In this document: positions 59,529 to 64,000 of the stretch, in pieces
Numbering within the stretch: position 1 is the stretch's first letter
Layout: the number at the start of each line of letters is the position of its first letter
Assembly (NCBI GenBank): GCA_040772005.1
Contig: JAXGYZ010000002.1
Coordinates: 1,331,275 to 1,395,274 of the forward strand
From: MWBF01 sp040772005
GTDB taxonomy: Bacteria > Chloroflexota > Anaerolineae > CG2-30-64-16
DNA: 64,000 nt
Reading direction: 5' to 3'
Program-made: the position numbers and the translations under genes
The notes under the pieces: generated by a model
The model's input: the letters and a program-made list of their open reading frames with translations, nothing else
The model's database searches: none
What the model was told of the DNA's origin: nothing

Positions 59529-60633
59529 TCCGGCAGGGGGTGTGACCCGCGTCGGCATCATCGGCTGCGGCAACATCAGCAACATCTACCTGAAGAACAC
59601 GGCGCAGTTGCCCGGCCTCAAGCTGATTGCGTGCGCGGACCTCGTGATGGAACGGGCGGAGGCCAAGGCGCAGGAGCACGGCATCCGTGCGATGACCGTC
59701 GAGGACCTGATCGCCTCCCCCGACATCGACATGATCGTGAACCTGACCATTCCCGCGGCGCACGCGCCGGTCAACCTGGCCGCGCTCCATTCGGGCAAGC
59801 ACGTCTACACGGAGAAGCCGCTCGCGACGACCCGCGCGGACGGGCAGCGCACGGTGGAACTCGCGGCCGAGAAGGGGCTGCGTGTGGGCAGTGCGCCGGA
59901 TACGTTCCTGGGCGGCGGCCTCCAGACCTGCCGCAAGCTGATCGACGACGGCGCGATCGGCGTGCCGGTCGCCGCAGTGGCGTTCATGGCCGGGCACGGG
60001 CCGGAAGGCTGGCACCCTGACCCGGACTTCTTCTACAAGCCGGGCGCCGGCCCCATGTTCGACATGGGCCCGTACTACCTGACCGCGCTTGTCAGCCTGC
60101 TCGGTCCGGTCGTGCGCGTGACCGGCTCCACGCGCATCTCGTTCCCGGAGCGGCTCATTACCGCCCCGGCGCGCAGCGGGCAGAAGATCACGGTCGAGAC
60201 GCCGACCCACCTGGCCGGCGTGCTCGATTTTGCATCCGGCGCGGTGGCCTCGATGATCACCAGCTTCGACGTCTGGGCGCACAACCTCCCGCGCATCGAG
60301 ATCTACGGCTCGGAGGGCTCGCTGCAGGTGCCGGACCCGAACACCTTCGGCGGCCCGGTGCGCATCCGGCTGGCGGGCGAGAAGGAATGGCGCGATGTCG
60401 AGCTGACGCACGGATACGACGTCAACAGCCGCGGCCTCGGCGCGGCGGACATGGCGCTGGCCGTCAGCCAGGGCCGGCCGCAGCGCGCGAGCGGTGACCT
60501 GGCGATGCACGTGCTCGACCTGATGTGCTCGTTCCAGGAGGCCTCGGAGTCGGAGCGGCACGTGCGCGTCGCGACGACCTGCGAGCGCCCCGCGCCTCTG
60601 CCCACCGGGCTGAAGTGGGGCGAGTTGGTGTAG
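59515..60633 (+). CDS. Gfo/Idh/MocA-family oxidoreductase
   Basis: A 372-residue NAD(P)-dependent sugar/inositol oxidoreductase. The Rossmann motif VGIIGCGNISNIYLKN is near residues 10-25, and HVYTEKPLATT carries the conserved EKP Lys. GPMFDMGPYYLTALV supplies the active-site His-position region. The C-terminal alpha/beta domain is complete. It overlaps the isomerase gene, so translation is coupled. Substrate unknown; a hexose, inositol or uronate is likely. Confidence 0.9.
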   Translation: MASASPAGGVTRVGIIGCGNISNIYLKNTAQLPGLKLIACADLVMERAEAKAQEHGIRAMTVEDLIASPDIDMIVNLTIPAAHAPVNLAALHSGKHVYTEKPLATTRADGQRTVELAAEKGLRVGSAPDTFLGGGLQTCRKLIDDGAIGVPVAAVAFMAGHGPEGWHPDPDFFYKPGAGPMFDMGPYYLTALVSLLGPVVRVTGSTRISFPERLITAPARSGQKITVETPTHLAGVLDFASGAVASMITSFDVWAHNLPRIEIYGSEGSLQVPDPNTFGGPVRIRLAGEKEWRDVELTHGYDVNSRGLGAADMALAVSQGRPQRASGDLAMHVLDLMCSFQEASESERHVRVATTCERPAPLPTGLKWGELV

Positions 60634-60638
60634 TGTGT

Positions 60639-60692
60639 TCAGAAACCTGCTTTCTGGGCGAAGCTCTACTTCGCGTGAAAGCGGGTTTCTGA
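60639..60692. repeat. Nested hairpin downstream of the Gfo/Idh gene
   Basis: TCAGAAACC...GGTTTCTGA outer arms, GCTTTC/GAAAGC middle and CGAAG/CTTCG inner arms in one structure. It lies 5 bp past the Gfo/Idh stop and probably ends that transcript. Confidence 0.65.
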
Positions 60693-60705
60693 CAGCAGGA
60701 ATGAC

Positions 60706-61233
60706 ATGCCCCTCGAACTCCTGACCCTCTCCTCCCATGCCATGACCCCCACGCAGACGGCGGCGGTCGTCGACCTCTGCTCCGAGGTCTTCGAGTTGGA
60801 CTACAGCTACTACCTGAACCTTGCGCCGGACCGCATCCACGTGCTCGGCTACGACGATGGCCGGCTGGTCAGCCACGCGCTATGGCTGGACCGGCCGCTG
60901 CGCGTGGGCGACGGGCCGTGGCGGATGTGTGCGTACGTGGAAGGGGTCGCGACGCACGCCGATTACCGGCGCCGGGGATACGGCGCGGCGGTCATGGCCG
61001 CACTCCAGGCGCAGATCGGCGGTTACGCGTTCGGCGCGCTGTCGCCCGCGGTGGAGCCGTGGTATGTCAGGCTGGGATGGGAGCGATGGCAGGGGCCGCT
61101 GTATATCGAGAAGGACGGTGCGCGGGAAAGCACGCCGGAGGAAACGGTGCTGATCTATCGCACGCCGTTGACAGGAGAGATCGACCTCCACGCCCCTCTG
61201 ACAGGGGAGTGGAGGCCGTTCGAGCCGTGGTGA
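60706..61233 (+). CDS. GNAT-family acetyltransferase
   Basis: A 175-residue GCN5-related N-acetyltransferase. The acetyl-CoA pyrophosphate-binding motif is YVEGVATHADYRRRGYGAAV, with the RRxGxG/A turn near residues 87-95. The N-terminal half has ELDYSYYLNLAPDRIH and LGYDDGRLVSHALW. Substrate unknown. It follows a hairpin and is convergent with the isomerase-like gene; no operon partner is obvious. Confidence 0.85.
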   Translation: MPLELLTLSSHAMTPTQTAAVVDLCSEVFELDYSYYLNLAPDRIHVLGYDDGRLVSHALWLDRPLRVGDGPWRMCAYVEGVATHADYRRRGYGAAVMAALQAQIGGYAFGALSPAVEPWYVRLGWERWQGPLYIEKDGARESTPEETVLIYRTPLTGEIDLHAPLTGEWRPFEPW

Positions 61234-61254
61234 TGGACGGCGGTTGCAGGTCTG

Positions 61255-61351
61255 AAGGTTGAAAGTTACAGGTTACCTACAGGTTACCGAATAGCAGGTC
61301 AGCCGATGCGGCCTCTCAACTTTCAACTTTCGAACCTGCAACTTTCAACCG

Positions 61352-61357
<6 letters not shown>
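61255..61357. repeat. AT-rich inverted repeat between convergent genes
   Basis: ggttgaaagttacaggtt at the left and tcaactttcaac...gaacctgcaactttcaacc at the right are inverse, separated by a mixed centre. It lies between the GNAT and fucose-isomerase-like genes and overlaps the latter's stop. Probably a bidirectional terminator. Confidence 0.6.
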
Positions 61358-62782
<1,425 letters not shown>

Positions 62783-62825
62783 GGTGTCTCCTTATGTCAG
62801 GGTATGACTACATGGTGCTCTGGAG

Positions 62826-63887
62826 CTACAGTCCTTCGCATGGTGCGCGTTGGAAGCCATCCGGCTCGACCTTGACCGAGCTCTCGCGCACGATGAGTTC
62901 CGGGCTCAGGCACAAGACAGGCTGTTCTTGCGGTGCTTTGCCTGCCGCGCGCTCCTTCATCATCTCGTTGAGCAGGCTGACTGCGTGTCGGCCCAGGTCG
63001 AGCAGCGGCTGGTGCATGGTGGTGAGCGGCGGCCAGAAGCACGTGGACTCCGGCAGATTGTCGAAGCCCACCACGGCCAGGTCCTCCGGCACCTTGCGCG
63101 CAGACAGGTGCGCCGTGCGCAGCGCGCCGAGCGCCATCTGATCGTTCGAGACGAAGACGGCGTCCAGTTCCGGCACGCGCGACAGCAGGCAGCGCAGCCC
63201 GTCCTCGCCGCTGGCGGTCGACCAGTTGCCGACTGCAACGAGCGAGTCATCCGCGCACAGCCCGGCCGCGTTCATGGCCTCCTGCCAGCCGGCCTGCCGC
63301 TCACGCGCTTCCCACCAGTCGAGCGGGCCGGTAATCAGGCCGATGGTGCGGCGGCCCTGGCCGATGAGGTGCTCGACGGCCAGCCGCGCGCCGCCTCGAT
63401 TGTCGATGGAGAGGCTCATCATGCCGGGACGCGGAGCCATGTTGATGAAGACGATGGGTGGCAGCTTGACCAGGCGCTCAGGCACGATGCGGGTGCGGTT
63501 GTCGCCGATCTCCGGCGCGGCCCAGATGATCCCGTCCACCTGGCGGCCGGCGAGCGCGCCCAGGGCGCGTTCGGCCTCCAGCGGGTCGGACCAGTGAATC
63601 AGTCGCAGCAGGAGCGAATAGCCTGTCTCGCCGGCCGCGCGCTCGATCCCGACCACGATCTGCGACGGGCCGAAATAGTCCAGCCCGGATGCAACGACCG
63701 CAATCGTTTCGCTGCGGCGGTTGATCAGGCTGCGCGCCAGGACGTTGGGTTGATAGCCGAGTTCCTCGATTACTTGCAAGACACGGGCGCGGGTGGCGGC
63801 GGAGACGGGACGTTTTCCGGTCAGTACATTGGAAACGGTCCCAGGCGAAACGTTTGCCCTGCTTGCGACATCTTTGACGGTGGGCAT
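62826..63887 (-). CDS. LacI-family transcription regulator
   Basis: A 353-residue LacI/GalR regulator: helix-turn-helix TVKDVASRANVSPGTVSNVL at residues 3-22, hinge and periplasmic-binding-protein-like effector domain (SETIAVVASGLDYFGPSQIV, ISGDNR-like part GDNRTRIVPERL, VFVSNDQMALGALRTA, EDLAVVGFDNLPES). Start ATG 63887 is used; an upstream extension is rejected. It has its own promoter at 63911-63938 and precedes the fucose-isomerase-like gene, so it likely responds to a sugar of that route. Effector unknown. Confidence 0.92.
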   Translation of the reverse strand: MPTVKDVASRANVSPGTVSNVLTGKRPVSAATRARVLQVIEELGYQPNVLARSLINRRSETIAVVASGLDYFGPSQIVVGIERAAGETGYSLLLRLIHWSDPLEAERALGALAGRQVDGIIWAAPEIGDNRTRIVPERLVKLPPIVFINMAPRPGMMSLSIDNRGGARLAVEHLIGQGRRTIGLITGPLDWWEARERQAGWQEAMNAAGLCADDSLVAVGNWSTASGEDGLRCLLSRVPELDAVFVSNDQMALGALRTAHLSARKVPEDLAVVGFDNLPESTCFWPPLTTMHQPLLDLGRHAVSLLNEMMKERAAGKAPQEQPVLCLSPELIVRESSVKVEPDGFQRAPCEGL

Positions 63888-63910
63888 GGTGGCAGAACCT
63901 CGTGGCTGGC

Positions 63911-63938
63911 AGTATAGCAAAACCTTTTAAGTTGTCAA
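63911..63938 (-). promoter_or_regulatory. Promoter of the LacI-family gene
   Basis: On the minus strand TTGACA (63933-63938), a 16-bp spacer and TATACT (63911-63916), just upstream of the start codon. The gap is AT-rich and continues to the window end, where a divergent gene may begin. Confidence 0.7.
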
Positions 63939-64000
63939 AATCCTATTGTGATATGATAGACACATACAGGTGTGTTTCTGGCTCGGCAGGCTGTGGCTCG

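Overview
The window is a high-GC, gene-dense bacterial chromosome segment. Gene content and style suggest a member of the Chloroflexota (Anaerolineae/Caldilineae-like): sugar-catabolic islands with UroD-like, DUF4432 and GH4 proteins, a MetX-MetW-MetY set behind a SAM-I riboswitch, and many palindromic intergenic elements. No rRNA, tRNA, CRISPR array, prophage or defence island was seen. The taxonomic statement is inference; no marker gene in the window proves it.

Layout. 1-1813: the 3' end of hemW and an MFS transporter. 2058-5517 (minus): metY-metX-metW behind a strong promoter, a SAM-I aptamer and two tandem intrinsic terminators. 5662-8539 (plus): DUF1638 protein, TGS/uridine-kinase-like protein, MoaD/ThiS-like protein. 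8645-10090: a complete IS110-family element with a candidate upstream structured RNA. 10303-14251 (minus): radical SAM protein, ModE-type HTH regulator and tungsten-type aldehyde:ferredoxin oxidoreductase (AOR); the AOR leader carries a perfect 19-bp palindrome that looks like both a ModE box and an intrinsic terminator. 14367-15476: GH172/DUF2961 protein. 15629-19368 (minus): a five-gene membrane redox operon (37-aa membrane peptide, Cys-rich anchored protein, heptaheme cytochrome c, four-cluster Tat ferredoxin, NrfD-type quinone subunit). NarL-like heptamers lie upstream of its promoter, next to a NarL-type response regulator (19806-20465).

20688-29793 is an amino-sugar/sugar island: SIS-domain NagB-II-like protein, NagA and a ROK kinase on the minus strand, then UroD-like protein, PfkB kinase, DUF4432 epimerase-like protein and GH4 glycosidase on the plus strand. 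29823-34391 holds envelope proteins (L,D-transpeptidase, SH3 lipoprotein) and a patatin. 34601-36273 is a TauE-like permease and a TipA-type MerR regulator. 36320-46169 (minus) appears to be one long transcription unit from a textbook MerR-type promoter (19-bp spacer, GGAGTTAACTCC dyad): small Cys-rich protein, AdhR-like MerR regulator with Cys52, CMD protein, DUF362 protein, esterase lipoprotein, cyclophilin-like lipoprotein, zinc alcohol dehydrogenase, two SDRs, CocE hydrolase and an EamA exporter. This suggests a carbonyl/electrophile response.

46393-54614 carries a hypothetical protein, PIG-L deacetylase plus NagB-like deaminase, GH1 beta-glucosidase, aldo/keto reductase, a NagD-type HAD phosphatase, a small membrane protein and recJ. 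54758-63887 carries a phosphotransferase, a membrane protein, a serine hydrolase fused to a TolB-like propeller, a TIM-barrel sugar isomerase with a Gfo/Idh dehydrogenase, a GNAT acetyltransferase, a fucose-isomerase-like protein and a LacI regulator. No sugar ABC transporter lies in the window.

Palindromic elements of several unrelated sequence families punctuate the intergenic gaps. Nearly all lie just downstream of stop codons, often between convergent genes, which suggests a terminator-like role.
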